Origin: Cranoglanis bouderius
Lineage: Eukaryota; Chordata; Actinopteri; Siluriformes; Cranoglanididae
Direction of reading: 5' to 3'
Length of the DNA: 64,000 bases
NCBI GenBank assembly: GCA_023630585.1
Contig: CM042567.1
Location: 1,305,001 to 1,369,000, forward strand
Shown: piece by piece, positions 10,409 to 21,865 of the stretch
Layout: each line of letters opens with the position of its first letter
Position numbering within the stretch: the first letter of the stretch is position 1
Notes under the pieces: generated by a model
What the model was told of the DNA's origin: nothing
The model's database searches: none
The model's input: the letters and a program-made list of their open reading frames with translations, nothing else
Translations under genes and position numbers: made by a program

Positions 10409-12264
10409 TGGAATATATCCCGTCTGAACTGACATGTCAGTAAAGATTCAGACACATACCATAGGAAGACTTTTCCCACTTTTTCTTAAGTACTGAGACA
10501 CTCCAGAAAGGATGTGTCGGAGGAGCGAAGCTTCTGGTGGCTTTAGGTGAGTTGTTATTATCCTTGCATAGATACTCTCACTCTCACTACTGTTTGTCTT
10601 TACTTTGTCGTTACTCTTGTACACCTGTATACTGTAATGATTTATAATCCCGCTATCCGGCGTCACACAGAAGACGACGTACCTTAAATGTCTGTGGTGC
10701 AGCTGGAAGTCTACACTGCACTAGTTTTAAACTAACTAACTCACAAATCAATCCAGAACCGTGGCCAGTCTTCTTCAGGCTTCTCGTCTGCCGGCCGTAC
10801 ACTACGACTTGAATAAAGGAATAAAAGAACCGCTCTTCCTTTTCCATTCCCTTTCCCAAACAACCTGGTCGATGCAGTACGTCCTGCACACCTGATCCCA
10901 CAAAGGCTGTAATGTATGTAAACTTTTGTTTTACATGAAGTTTCTTTGGAAATCCACTTCAAATAGAAATCACTTCAAACACCGAAGGACCTGCGAGACT
11001 TTGATCTCGAGCGGGAATGCAATGAAGTTACGTTGCATTAAAATTTAAAAAAACACAAAAAAAAAGACAAGAGAGCCAGAAACCTGGATTGAAGTAAAAA
11101 AAAAAAAAAAAAAAAAAGCAGAACTCCTGCAGAAGTCAGGATGAACCTCATTAAAGCACAATGTGTCTTTAGAAGTCAAACAATCGATCGTGGGCCGAGG
11201 CAGAATAACTACAACCCATGAAGAAACCTCATGCTTCAAAAGAAAGAAAAACAAATCTAATAAAATCAGGATTCTTTGAAAAAATAAAAAAATAAAAGAT
11301 TTTTTTCAGAAGCGAGGCTGTGGGAAAGGTAGTGCAGGAGAAAAAAAAATGATGACTTGCAGGCCAAAAGTTTGAACTTCATGACAAAATGGTCATGACA
11401 CAATGAACTCGTTGCTGTCGTGGTCATGGTTCAGAAAATAAACGACCCCGATGGGACATTTTAACCAACTTCGCTATATTGATCCAGTCTGTTTTAGCAT
11501 GTGACCTTGTACATGTATGATATATATATATGTCGGAACAGTTGAGAATGCTTTGCATTGTTTTACCCACGGTTTTTGGCTAAAAAGGAAAGAAAAAGTA
11601 AAAATGTAGCTCAGGTTTACAACTGATCCAAAAGAAATTCAGAAATGTAACTAGTTTCTAATTTAGACCTGATTTAAAGAAGGCAGAATAGAGAAAGTTT
11701 TCATTGTATTACTTCGCTACTAATATCTGAACGCGCCATTTGATCTTTTTATTATTTGTGATAATAAAATAATAGGAATGTCTGAAATGCAACTTAACAC
11801 ACTAAATATCTTGTTGTTATATTAAACACCACACTGACGCAGAATTAAACTGAAAATGCTGGACATATTCGGAGTTGAGTTCCACGTGTGGTGAGGACTT
11901 AATACTGAAATTGTGCATATCGGTATTTAAACCTCGGATCTAAATACAGACTTAAGTGCTATTCAGATGTTCTGTGGGATTTGGGGCGGAGTTTATGTAA
12001 AACAGACGTGTCTTGATTCCGCTCGATTCTGACCCATTTTTCTTTTCAGTATTAAACCCAGCACCACTACCTGAGAGTTTGAAGTAACCACAATATGTCA
12101 TGCTGAAATTTATGTTTTGGCTGTAAATACGCTCAAAATCACTAAGGAATGTCATTCGAGGCTGGTTTATTTCCCAGGTTTAAAGGTGAGTGCTTGCGCA
12201 GAAAAATCTGTCAACCTCAGAGGTGTCAAATACACACAGGAGATTTTAATAAGCTCCCTTTAAT
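10409..12264. other. Unassigned sequence, no gene seen
   Basis: Poly-A tract at 11096-11117, further A-rich stretches 11277-11350, a short (TA)n at about 11520. Open frames of 60-82 codons on the minus strand (10650-10960) overlap each other and have no known domain. Confidence 0.4.
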
Positions 12265-12953
12265 AAGAGAGCAGAATTCACGTTTCCCTCAATTATTGCA
12301 AGTCGCCCAGGCCCTGAAGCAGCAAAGCATCCCCACACCATCACACTTCCTCCACCATGCTTGACCGTAGGTATGATGTTCTTTTTGTGGAGGTCTGTGT
12401 TTGGTTTACACCAGATGTAACGGGACCCCTGTCTTCTAAACAGTTCCACTTTCATCTCATCAGTCCACAGAACATTCTCCCAAAAGGTTTGAGGATCATC
12501 AAGGTGTGTTTTGGCAAAATTCAGACGAGCCTTAATGTTCTTCTGGGTTAGCAGTGGTTTTCACCTTGCCACCCTTTTATGGATGCCATTTTTGCCCAGT
12601 GTCTTTCTGATAGTGGAGTCATGAACAGTGACCTTTATTGATGCAAGAGAGGCCTGTAGGTCCTTTGATGTTGTCCTTGGCTCTTTTGTGACTTGCTGGA
12701 TGAGTCGTTGCTGTGCTCTTGAAGGAATTTTGGAAGGTCGGCCACTTCTGGGAAGGTTCACTACTGTGCCGAGTTGTTCCATTTGGAGATAACGGCTCTC
12801 ACTGTGGTCCTTTGGAGTCCCGGAGCCTTTGAAATAGCTTTGTAACCCTTCCCAGACTAATTGAATTACATCACCTTCTTCCTCATCATTTCTGGAATTT
12901 CTTTCAACTTTGGCATAGTGTGTTACTGGGTAAGAGCTTTTAACCACCTTCAT
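12265..12953 (-). pseudogene. Tc1 transposase, N-terminal and central part, frameshifted
   Basis: Transposases of this family bind the inverted repeats through a paired-like helix-turn-helix region and cut with a DDE catalytic triad in the nucleus. Here the N-terminal region is visible as the GRPSKIPSRAQQRLIQQVTK segment (about 12740-12670) and the following TTSKDLQASL. The first catalytic aspartate lies in WTDEMKVELF (about 12470-12440), followed by KHGGGSVMVWGCFAASGPG (about 12350-12300). The second aspartate (normally in DNDPKH) and the glutamate (normally in PIENLW) are missing because of the truncation. At least one frameshift separates the two open segments (12953-12561 and 12455-12265). 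A dead gene. Confidence 0.85.
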
Positions 12954-13293
12954 GCTTTTGAAAAAGTTCTATTTAAGTGTTGATTTGATTGAACAGGGTT
13001 TGCAGTAATCAGGCCTGGTTGTGTCTAGTCCAGCTAAATCCCATTGTTAATTCAGTTTCATAGATTTGGGGAATTAGTAACTATGGGGGCAAATACATTT
13101 TCACACGTGTCCAGTTGGTATTGGATAACTGTTTTGCTTCAATAAATAACATTATCATTTAAAAACTGTATTATGTGTTTACTCAGGTTGCCTTTGTTTT
13201 ATCTTAGATTTACTTTTAATTTCTGAAACAATTTAGTATGAAATCTACACAAAAACAGAAGAAATCAGGAAATACTTTTTCCACAAAACTGTA
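12265..13293 (-). mobile_element. Tc1-type transposon, truncated at its 3' half
   Basis: The intact end is at 13293: an inverted-repeat type sequence rich in direct repeats, closing TTTTCCACAAAACTGTA. The coding region runs leftward. Homology to Tc1 transposase stops near 12265, so the second half of the gene and the other inverted repeat are gone. Confidence 0.8.
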
Positions 13294-13336
13294 GATTACA
13301 GCATCAAACAGAACTATTAGATGTTTCTAATCTTAG

Positions 13337-13392
13337 TAATAATAATAATAATAAGTAGTAGTAGTAGTAGTAGTAATAATAATAATAATAAT
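13337..13392. repeat. (AAT)n(AGT)n(AAT)n compound microsatellite
   Basis: AAT units, then about seven AGT units, then AAT units again. Confidence 0.95.
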
Positions 13393-13639
13393 CAGAGCAT
13401 GTGATCATGCACAGCTGTTAAGGAATTAAGAAATAATTCGCTCTGAAGCCGAGCCTGTGTTTGAGATGGAGATTTTTTTTTTTTCCATTACCGTGTGATT
13501 AATTAATGACGAGCTGATGAATTTTTACTGTAGCATTACAGCAGTGACCCACTTTAAATCTTCACACCTGATACACATTCATCCTTTAATAGGTTCCTAT
13601 CTTGTCTGACAGTCACTCTGAGATATTTAAACATGCTTC

Positions 13640-13813
13640 TCCATCACTTTTACTCTGTAGAGTGTGCACTTTCAGATGGAGGGAAATGCAGATGTGCAGG
13701 CTAAGGTGAAAGTGACTGAGTGACGTCTCCTGTAATCTGCTGGACGTGTTATTCCGCACAACGATATTGAAGCTGCCGTTATGAAACATTTATCTGGGAA
13801 GAGTGGCTGAGAC

Positions 13814-13816
<3 letters not shown>
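13640..13816. other. Candidate conserved non-coding element
   Basis: Unique balanced block with GGAAATGCAGATGTGCAGGC and ATGAAACATTTATCTGGG, ended by the (AG)n tract. No coding evidence. Confidence 0.22.

Positions 13817-13870
<54 letters not shown>
13817..13870. repeat. (AG)n microsatellite
   Basis: About 27 AG units; polypurine on this strand. Confidence 0.95.
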
Positions 13871-13874
<4 letters not shown>

Positions 13875-13929
13875 ACATCACAATTCACAATTCATAAGAG
13901 AAGCACTGTCAAATGTCTGTCAATCACAC

Positions 13930-14120
13930 TCCTCCACGTTAGCGTTCAATTGCCTCCGTACAGGAAAACGTACAGAGTAATGTGCACGATCTCAGAGAAA
14001 CAGATTGAAAAATACACTGCAGATGAAATGTCACACTGCCGTAATGGAGCAATCATTGATATTCAGCCAGACAAGGATGTGCAAATCAACACTTTATACA
14101 ATACAATGCACTCTCTCCAT
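13930..14120. other. Candidate conserved non-coding element
   Basis: Unique block with ACTGCCGTAATGGAGCAATC and GATATTCAGCCAGACAAGGA. Two overlapping short frames on the + strand run into a CA-rich tail and are not credible genes. Confidence 0.25.
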
Positions 14121-14293
14121 CCTCTCCACATTCACACACTCCTACACACATACACACATAACTGTGTCTGTGCGACGGGTTAAACATGCTCAGAAAGCTT
14201 AGTGATGCAAATTCTAACATCTCATCAAGCAGCTCAATCACATTTTTAAATCTGGAACTAATAATTAGAATAAGTAAGACATCTGTTCATATG

Positions 14294-14380
14294 CCTTTGA
14301 ATTCTGGATTGTGATTGGTCACAGTGTTGGTTAAGTTGCTATAACAGCAGCTCTGTCAGTAGTGGAGCTGGATTATATCA
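14294..14380 (+). repeat. Family F, left-end fragment
   Basis: Begins CTGGATTGTGATTGGTCACA, continues GCTATAACAGCAGCTCTGTC and is cut at 14380 by the start of a Tc1-type element. No continuation is found on the other side of that element. Confidence 0.55.
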
Positions 14381-15470
14381 CAGGCGCATCTCAAAAAATT
14401 AGAATATCGTGGAAAAGTTCGTTTTTTTCCCGTAATTTAATTCAAAAAGTGGAACTTTCATATTTATTTATTTATTTGTACAAGTGAAATATTTCAAGAC
14501 TTTTTTTGTTTTAATCTTGATGATTACGGCTCACAGCTCATGGAAATGAGATACTGGAAAAATCCAGTACCTCAAAAATATTAGAATAAAGAATTTATAA
14601 CACAGAAATGTCGACCTTCTGAAAAGTATGTTAATTTATGCACTCGATACTTGGTCGGGGCTCCTTTTGCACGAATTACCACATCAATGGGGCGTGGCAT
14701 GGAGGCGATCAGCCTGTGGCACTGCTGAGGTGTTATGGAAGCCCAGGTTGCTTTGATAGCGGCCTTCGGCTCGTCTGTATCGTCGGGTCTGGTGTCTCTC
14801 ATCTTCCTCTCGACAAAATTCAGGTCAGGCGAGTCGGCTGGCCGATCGAGCACAGTAACACCATGGTCAGCAAACCAGTTACTAGTAGTTTTGGCTCTGT
14901 GGGAGGGGCCAAGTCCTGCTGGAAAAGGAAATCAGCATCTCCATGAAGCTCGTCAGCAGATGGAAGCATGAAGTGCTCTAAAATCTCCTGGTAGACGCTG
15001 CATCGACTCTCGACTCGAGAAAACCCAGTGGACCGACACCAGCAGATGACATGGCCCCCCAAATCATCACTGACTGTGGAAACTTCACACTGGACTTCAA
15101 GCAACTTGGATTCTGTGCCTCTCCACTCTTCCTCCAGACTCTGGGACCTTGATTTCCAAATGAAATGCAACATTTACTTTCATCTGAAAAGAGGACTCTG
15201 GATCACTGAGTGACGGGGTTCTGAGTAAAAAGGTGTTTTGAGTTAATTAGCTGATTAGAGTCTTCTCAGGTCCACATCGCTGTATTGTAAATTCTTTATT
15301 CTAATATTTTTGAGATACTGGATTTTTCCACTCTCATATCTCCATGAGCTGTGAGCCATAATCATCAAGATTAAAACAAACAAAGGCTTGAAATATTTCA
15401 CTTTATGTGTAATGAATCTATAATATATGAAAGTTCCACTTTTTGAATTAAATTACGGAAAAAATTTAGT
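14381..15470 (-). mobile_element. Tc1-type transposon with ~200-bp inverted repeats, internally deleted
   Basis: The left end starts CAGGCGCATCTCAAAAAATT. The right end is its inverse from about 15285 (ATTCTAATATTTTTGAGATA...) and stops short near 15470. Both ends hold the GAACTTTCATAT...TTACGGCTCACAGCTCATGG pattern in opposite orientation. At 1.09 kb it is shorter than the about 1.6 kb usual for fish Tc1 elements. The missing part is the N-terminal half of the gene. Confidence 0.85.
14632..15205 (-). pseudogene. Tc1 transposase, C-terminal half only
   Basis: Catalytic domain of a DDE transposase. Reading leftward from 15205, the first catalytic aspartate is in RVLFSDESK, then FPQSVMIWGAMSSAGVGPLG. 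After a frameshift comes DADFLFQQDLAP, which carries the second aspartate, and SPDLNFVERKMRDTRP near 14820-14780. In intact relatives the glutamate sits in a PIENLW-type motif; here that piece is lost between DLN and the following RKM. The C-terminus WASITPQQCHRLIASMPRPI and GAPTKY (14650) is typical. The DNA-binding N-terminal domain is absent. Deletions plus a frameshift make this copy inactive. Confidence 0.85.
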
Positions 15471-15533
15471 CCTCATAAAATGACTGGTATTAAATCAACG
15501 TTGAGCAGTGTAATGTTGGGTAACGTCTAAGGG

Positions 15534-15732
15534 GTGACAAAAGTATGTGCCTATCACACACATACTATATGTGGATCTTCCCCAAACTGTTCCCACAATG
15601 CTGGAAGCACACAGTTGTATAGAGCGTCTCTGTACGCTGTAGCGTTACAATTTCCCTTCACTGGAACTAAGAGGCTCAAACCTGTTCCAGTGTGATGGTC
15701 AGGGGTGCACATACTTTTGGCCATATAGTGTA
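15534..15732 (+). mobile_element. Miniature Tc1-type element
   Basis: Ends are CAAAAGTATGTGCC on the left and GGGGTGCACATACTTTTGGC then CATATAGTGTA on the right. The inside holds CCCCAAACTGTTCCCACAAT and TTCCCTTCACTGGAACTAAG, which also occur, inverted, in the larger relative at 61.06-61.5 kb. About 200 bp, formed by deletion of the gene. Confidence 0.7.
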
Positions 15733-15912
15733 AAAAATTTAAACAAAGGGGAAAAAAAACAAGCAGGAGATCTAAAGCCTTCTTTTTTCCTCAGACTGTC
15801 CTGAGAGCGTAAGTGTGTGACCGCTAACAAAACACACTGCACTGAGGAGAGCTTGTACATAAATATTGTTCACAGCCACCATTTCAAAGACATGATGACA
15901 GACGTGAGGTGT

Positions 15913-15914
<2 letters not shown>

Positions 15915-15970
<56 letters not shown>
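15915..15970. repeat. (CA)n microsatellite
   Basis: About 28 CA units, then CAGTCACACACACG. Confidence 0.95.
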
Positions 15971-15972
<2 letters not shown>

Positions 15973-16059
15973 CACACACACGTCACTTTCTCAACTCTAA
16001 AGCGTTAGAATTTGAACTTCGCCAAGAATCTGTGTAATACAAACCCTTACAGAAGAGTC

Positions 16060-16600
16060 ACATGACCTTCTCATATCAATAATCTATTTTTTCACATGAT
16101 TTATTAATTATACATATGATTTTTTTTTAAAAAACATATGATTCATTTTCACGTGATTCCTTCAGATTATTCAGTTATTTTATGTGATTTAAAAAATATA
16201 TATATATTTTTAAAGTGATTTGTTTAGTTTAACCGTGATTTGTTTATGTGATTCACTCAAGTGATTCATTTATTTTCACATTCTTTCACATTCTTTGGGC
16301 TACTGATCGGAAGGTCATGAGGTCGAATCCCAGCACCACCAAGCTGCCACTGTTGGGCCCTTGAGCAAGGCCCTTAACACTCAACTGCTCAGGTGTATAG
16401 ATTAAATAAATGGAAGTCGCTCTGGATAAGGGCGTCTGCCAAATGCCATAAATGTAAATGTAAAATGATGATGATGTTACTTTACATGTGACGATTTACT
16501 CATGATTCATTTAGTTATTTTACCCATGATTACTCATGATTGAGTTATTTTACCCATATGATTTATTTAGTTTCATGTTTATTTTGTTCATATATGACTT
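16060..16600 (+). repeat. Degenerate tandem repeat, CATGATTCATTTAGTTATTT-type unit (left part)
   Basis: Variants of CATGATTCATTTAGTTATTT and GTGATTCATTTATTTTCAC recur every 20-35 bp at 16080-16290 and 16480-16600, and resume at 19855-19915 (ACATGATTCCTTCATTTACA, CACATGATTCATTTATT). The SINE at 16296 and the LINE at 16602 interrupt it. It is too diverged for me to fix a unit length. Confidence 0.5.
16296..16463 (+). mobile_element. tRNA-derived SINE, 5'-truncated
   Basis: Begins within the tRNA-like head (GGAAGGTCATGAGGTCGAAT, B-box region), followed by CACTGTTGGGCCCTTGAGCA and AGGCCCTTAACACTCAACTG. It ends CTCTGGATAAGGGCGTCTGC then CAAATGCCATAAATGTAAAT. The more complete copy at 26.59-26.77 kb shows the missing A box. 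Non-coding, Pol III type, mobilised by LINE proteins in trans. Confidence 0.8.
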
Positions 16601-16923
16601 GAGAATAGCGTGGACCAAGATGGCGCTTATTTGGTTTGGTCGTTATTTTTGCTTCTTCTTTTAATTTCAAATATTTCAACTATGCTGATATATGATCGCC
16701 AAACATTTTTCAACAACAAACAGTCTTTTGAAGAGTTTTTTAGTTTGGATTGGAGAGGTTCTCACTTTTGTCCTCCTCCCCTGTTGGCATTACCGGCCTA
16801 CTTGTGAATCTGAAGTCCTGCTTGGTAGGCGGTTTGGCGATTCAGTCTTGGCTACAGTAGGCGTTTGGGCCCCTGAATGAATCCCGGTGCTCCTTGGAGA
16901 TACCATGTTAATGGATTTGGCCT

Positions 16924-19768
16924 GTGGTTCCAAACTTTTCTGGAAATCCCCAGATTTTCATCCAGATTTCGGTCTTGCATCCCAGCGGGAAAACGAGCCA
17001 ATTTTTATCAGAATGGCTGTTGAATGTAAGATCACTGGCAAATAAGACATTTATCCTGAATGATTTCATCACCTCACGTGGTTTGGATTTCTCTTTTATA
17101 ACCGAGACGTGGCTGAATGCTGGGGGATGTAAGCCCCTTTTCCAAACTTGCACCTTTCGATTATACATTTTTTAGAACCCCTCGGATTACGGGACGGGAC
17201 GGAGGTTTGGCATCGATTTTTAAGAAGAATTTTAGCTTTCGGATCTTAACAAATGATGTCTATTTGAGTTTTGTAGTACAACTGTTAAAAATACACTCGG
17301 TAAATCCTATGGTGCTTGAGGTGGTTTATCGACCTCCGAAACCCAGTAAGGATTTTATGGACGAAGTTGCCGACTTTTTAGGGGGACTTGTCCCGAATTA
17401 TAATTATTACTTATCGGGGACTTTAATATTCATGCGTGTTGCCCTTCAAACTCCTTTTTGAAAGACTTCTTAACTCTCATTGACTCATCTGGGTCTGATC
17501 AGGTAGTGAAATGTCCTACACACTCAAGGTCATACATTAGATCTTGTGCTGTCGCTCGGTGTATCTATTTGTGATTTTGACATTTCTGATGTTACTTTTA
17601 CGGATCATAAATCTGTTCTTTTTACAACCTCTTCTTGTGATCAAGTCGTTAAATCACTTTTTTATATGCATTTGTCTCATACAATTAGTCCTTCTACTGG
17701 GGTAGATTTTTCTATAGCGTTCAAAGAGGCTTCTAAATCTTGTAATTTAGAACGTCCTCCTCATTAACGGGGGGCCAGTTTAAATTTATTTAATTCGACC
17801 TGTATGAAGATTCTAGATGTTATTGGCCTGTTAAAAGCAAAAAAAAGTGTTAAACCGAGATCGGAAGCCCTGGATAAATGACAATACTCGCTCTCTTAGA
17901 CAGGTTTGAAGAAGAGCCGAACGTAAACGGAATAAAGACAAGCTCCAGGTCTCATGTGTAAGGGATTCGTTGTCTAAATTTCAGAAAGCAGTGAAAGCTG
18001 CTAGGACTGAGTATTTTTCGGCTATCATCACAAAAAATTGCGATCCTTACGTGAACGCTTTTCCAAATGTGTCATCACCAGCTTTCTTGTTTTTTATTAG
18101 TAAGATTGCAAATATCAGAGCACATAATCAACCTCCGCTGTTCGATCCCTCCGACCCTGCTATCTCTTCTGCTGTCTTTTCCCAGTTTGAGCCGATTTCT
18201 TTAGCAGCGCTTCAAGAAGTTGTTGATAAACTGAAGTCTACCACCTCCCCTCGAGACATTATTCCTACATGTCTGTTGAAATAGGAGCTACACGCTGTTG
18301 CACCTAGTATGTTATCCATAATTAATAAGTGTCTTGCTACAGGGATCACGCCAGATTATTTGAAACATGCTACAGTGCAACCACTTCTTAAAAAGCCAAA
18401 CCTCGATCCCACAGTTCTGTTAAATTTCAGGCCTGCAAATTGCCATTTATTTCAAAAATCATAGAGAAATTTGTTCTCCAACAAATAGAGACATTTTTGG
18501 GGAGCAATAACATTTTTTGAAATATTCCAGTCCGGTTTTAGAAAGTATCATAGCACACGGTCTGCCCTTTTAAAAGTTTTAAATGACATTCTTGTAACCG
18601 TGGATTCAGATGATTCCTCAATTTTTGTGTTATTAGATCTGAGCGAAGCATTTGATGCTGTAGACCATAGTATCCTCATCTCTCACCTCAAACAATGTGT
18701 GGGCATCCACGGTACTCCTCTTAAATAGTTTGATTCCTGTCTATCAGACAGACGTTTTTCAGTACATCTTGGGGAACTTTCCTCCGTTGTAGCTCGTCTT
18801 AAGTGTGGGGTCCCACAGGGCTCCATTGTAGCTCCTGTTTTGTGTGATGCAAATATGCTGCCGCTAGGCTGTTCTTTTTGAAACGTGGTATTTCGTTTTG
18901 CTGATGATACACAAATTTATCTACCACTGAAAACGAGGTTTGCCTCGCACCTTCAGGGTTGGAGGTTCGATTCCCGCTTCCGCCCTGTGTGCACGGAGTT
19001 TGCATGTTCTCCCCGTGCTTTGGGGGTTTACTCCGGGTACTCCAGTTTCCTCCCCAGTCCAAAGACATGTGTTGTAGGCTGATTGGCATTTCCAAATTGT
19101 CCGTAGTGTGTGTATGGGTGTGTGAGTGATTGTGCCCTGCGATGGCTTGGCACCCCTTCCAGGGTGTCCCCCGCCTCCGTGCCCCGAGTCCCCTGGGATA
19201 GCGTCCAGGCTCCCCGCAACCCTGTGTAGGATAAGCAGTACAGAGAATAGATGGATGGATGTATGGATGTCAGTAAATGATTTTTTATTTTTTTTATTTT
19301 AAGAAGTCAAGCCATGGCTTTCATTCAAAGATTTTGAAAAGGTGATACATGCTTTTATCTCTACTCGACTTGATTATTGTAATTCCCTTTACGTAAGTAT
19401 TGGCCACCTATCTCTCACTCGGGTACAAATGGTCCAGAATGCTGCTGGGTGTACGAGAGCGGGAACATATTACCCCGATTTTAATTTCTCTTCACTGGCT
19501 TCCAATCCGCTATAGAATTGATTTTAAGATCCTTCTATTTGTTTTTAAATCTCTAAATGGATTGGAACCCGTCTATTTATCGAGTCTTTTACCTATGCAC
19601 AATCCATTGAGGTCCCTGAGATCTTCAGAACAGAGGTTGTTGACTGTTCCTAGGGCAAGACTAAAATCAAGTCGCGATCGTACCTTTTCAGTAGTTGCCC
19701 TGAAATACTCCATTAGAGAGTATTATGATCTTAGTGTTGCATTGTGTGTTTGTGTGTCCTGTTTTTAG
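16924..19768 (+). pseudogene. L2-type ORF2 (endonuclease / reverse transcriptase) remnant
   Basis: The protein nicks target DNA and copies its RNA there (target-primed reverse transcription). Endonuclease parts visible: LNVRSLANK (about 17020-17045), FSFITETWLN (about 17090-17118) and VVYRPPKP (17319-17342). The GDFN-type catalytic stretch is degraded to LSGTLIFM. Reverse transcriptase motif A is FVLLDLSEAFDAVDH (18622-18668), motif B KCGVPQGS (18801-18824), and motif C FADDTQIYL (about 18897-18923), with FADD in place of the common YADD. The C-terminal ISLHWLPIRYRIDFKILLF lies at about 19483-19540. Many stops and frameshifts (for example at 17176, 17460, 17766, 18284), plus the SINE at 18938, exclude function. 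Confidence 0.85.
18938..19269 (+). mobile_element. DANA/Mermaid-like tRNA-derived SINE inserted in the LINE
   Basis: Starts inside the tRNA head (TTTGCCTCGCACCTTCAGGG, B box GGTTCGATTCC at about 18964). The conserved body GGAGTTTGCATGTTCTCCCC, TCCAAAGACATGTGTTGTAG and AAATTGTCCGTAGTGTGTGT is characteristic of DANA/Mermaid and related V-SINE-type elements. It ends in ATGGATGGATG repeats. The first ~25 bases with the A box are missing. It lies right after reverse transcriptase motif C, so it landed after the LINE did. Confidence 0.85.
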
Positions 19769-19854
19769 TGATATACAGCGTGTACAGCACTTTGGTCAAC
19801 TTGACGTTTTAAACTGTGTTATATAAATAAATTGACACTGACACTGACTTCTTT

Positions 19855-19915
19855 AAACATGATTCCTTCATTTACATTTATTCATGGCTCTTTCACATGA
19901 TTCATTTATTCCCAT
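19855..19915 (+). repeat. Degenerate tandem repeat, right part
   Basis: ACATGATTCCTTCATTTACA and CACATGATTCATTTATTCCC continue the repeat seen at 16060-16600 on the far side of the LINE. Confidence 0.45.
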
Positions 19916-20214
19916 TTAAATGGGACATGTCTTCTTTTCGAATAAAAAAAAATTATCCACCTCAATCGAGCGCATACATTTTTGATGCACGTTTTGGAGA
20001 TTTTATTCGCAGCTGGTGTTTCCATCCAGCATTTTTATTTTTATTTTTATTTGGTATCCCAAAATTCACATACTCTCTCCGAACCACTCCTCCTAATTCA
20101 GACCCTTTCTCTTTTTCTCTTTCTCCACGATGTCTCATTTCTGTTTTCCAGAATGTATATTTCTTCTCTTCCTCTCCCCTCCGGCAGCCTCTCTGTCATT
20201 CTTCGCCCACACAG

Positions 20215-20440
20215 GGGTGATCAGCTGGAGGAAATCAAGCCCCACTCTGAGTTTCCTCTCAACTGATTAAGATAAACTGCTTTTCAGTCATGGTTACCCC
20301 CGACCAATCAATTAAAGCAATCAATTAAAGGCCTGCCGGCTGAGCCTTTCTATAATTGAGGGTTGAATAAACACAGGCCTCTGATAGAGAACGAGAAAAC
20401 CACGGCCATGGAAGGAGTCTGAGAATCCTGGGATATGTTC
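20215..20440. other. Candidate conserved non-coding element
   Basis: Unique block with homeodomain-like AATTA cores: CAATCAATTAAAGCAATCAA, TTAAAGGCCTGCCGGCTGAG and TATAATTGAGGGTTGAATAA. No frame of interest. The appearance is that of deeply conserved regulatory DNA, but no alignment was available. Confidence 0.35.
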
Positions 20441-21782
20441 AAGTCAGGATTATACAACACCTAAACATCAGGAAGAATATATATATAAATATAAATTTAA
20501 ATTTTTGTTATTTTCACTGGCTGTCTTGTCAGACGCTACTCCAGGACATTAAATATTGAACCTAACCTGGACAGCTTTTTCTGGCTGGCATATGAGCACA
20601 ATAATAATAAAAAAAGTGATATTTATTCAACTATGTGTCAAGTACCAGGGCACTTTCCAACGGAAACAGGGTTCGAGGGCAGAATAAAGACATTTCTTTA
20701 CCCTAGCTAGAAGTCTGTGGTAGAAGTCTGCTTCAGGCTTCCCGAATCCAGTTTCACTAATTTAATCATGACCTTTCGGACGTTTGGATGATTTCCATTT
20801 CATTTCCAAACTGAAAAAAATGGCCTTTTGTTGTGTTTTAAGTAAAATAGTTCCCTTTTTAAAAGTACAGACAGGTATAGTTTCTACGTCTGAAGTCTGG
20901 GGAAACCTATAGGTCCTGGAGTCTGTGTGATTTATTTATTTATTTTTTTCCCCCCCATCTTTAATTTTCGCATCAGTGGAAATGTCAGAAATTTAGAAGT
21001 AGGTGGACGTAAGTGGATCAGACAGAATCTTGCTCAAACAAGCAAACAGAATAATATAAAGAAAGTAAAAAAGTAAATTCAAGGAAGCAAATATAAAGCT
21101 CAGGAAATAAAATCACGGTCAGAAAAGAACCGAGTGAAACAGAGCTCCTTAAATACTCCGAGTAGATAGATGAGTAGATGGAGTAAAAACAGGAAACAGG
21201 TGTGTTAGAGTTCAGGTGAAGGTGAGAGCTGTAAAATCCGAGCCGGATCCGGGTCACGGAACTGATTCACTGAAAATGATTCATTATTATATTTAGCATT
21301 TAGCTTTTAATTAATTATAGTTATTAGACTGTTTATTAGACTGTTTTGAGTCCTAAAAACAAAAAAGAAATATCAACTAATCTGATTTCATGTTAAATAA
21401 AGTCGTGACAATTTTTAATAAAAACATATTCATATTAGTGGTAAGTGGAAAGTTCAGGAATATAAAGATATTTACAGCTATGATAAAAATGACAAAATAT
21501 TATTATATACATTTAATGAGACATATATTTGAATTATTTAATTATTTTTTTTTATCAAACAAATCTGCACAGAGGGGGTCCAGGAATTTATTTATTTATT
21601 TATTTCAGTTAAAGTGCTCTCTTGCTGCAAACCAAGTCTATGAATCCCTCAGTTCCTCAAGTGTTCCTACTGAGAACATTTAGAACTGCTAGAAGAGTTC
21701 CACACCCTTTAGATAAATCTTTAGAGCCATTTCCCCCTTTTATCATTTCTTTAAAAGTTTTGGACTGGTACGCCAGTCTCAG

Positions 21783-21783
<1 letters not shown>
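20441..21783. other. Unassigned sequence, no gene seen
   Basis: AT-rich with short simple tracts (TTTA at 20931-20944 and 21587-21604). Open frames of up to 97 codons are AT-driven and have no domains. Confidence 0.4.

Positions 21784-21863
<80 letters not shown>
21784..21863. repeat. (TA)n microsatellite, ~40 units
   Basis: Uninterrupted TA, about 80 bp; self-complementary. Confidence 0.95.

Positions 21864-21865
<2 letters not shown>

Larger units (their letters stand above)
16602..19848 (+). mobile_element. L2-clade LINE, near full length but decayed, split by a SINE
   Basis: About 3.2 kb. The 5' end opens GGACCAAGATGGCGC (16611-16625). It continues through an endonuclease region (about 17.0-17.46 kb) and a reverse transcriptase region (about 18.4-18.93 kb), is interrupted by a SINE (18938-19269), and ends with the C-terminal segment (19.3-19.77 kb). 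The 3' tail GCACTTTGGTCAACTTGAC... ATAAATAAATTGACACTGAC with short TGACAC repeats replaces a poly-A and is usual for L2 elements. No target duplication could be fixed because the surroundings are repetitive. Confidence 0.85.

Noticed and set aside
13950..14202. Two overlapping frames on + strand as a short gene
   Set aside because: No domain, and both run into CA-rich sequence; the block looks non-coding.
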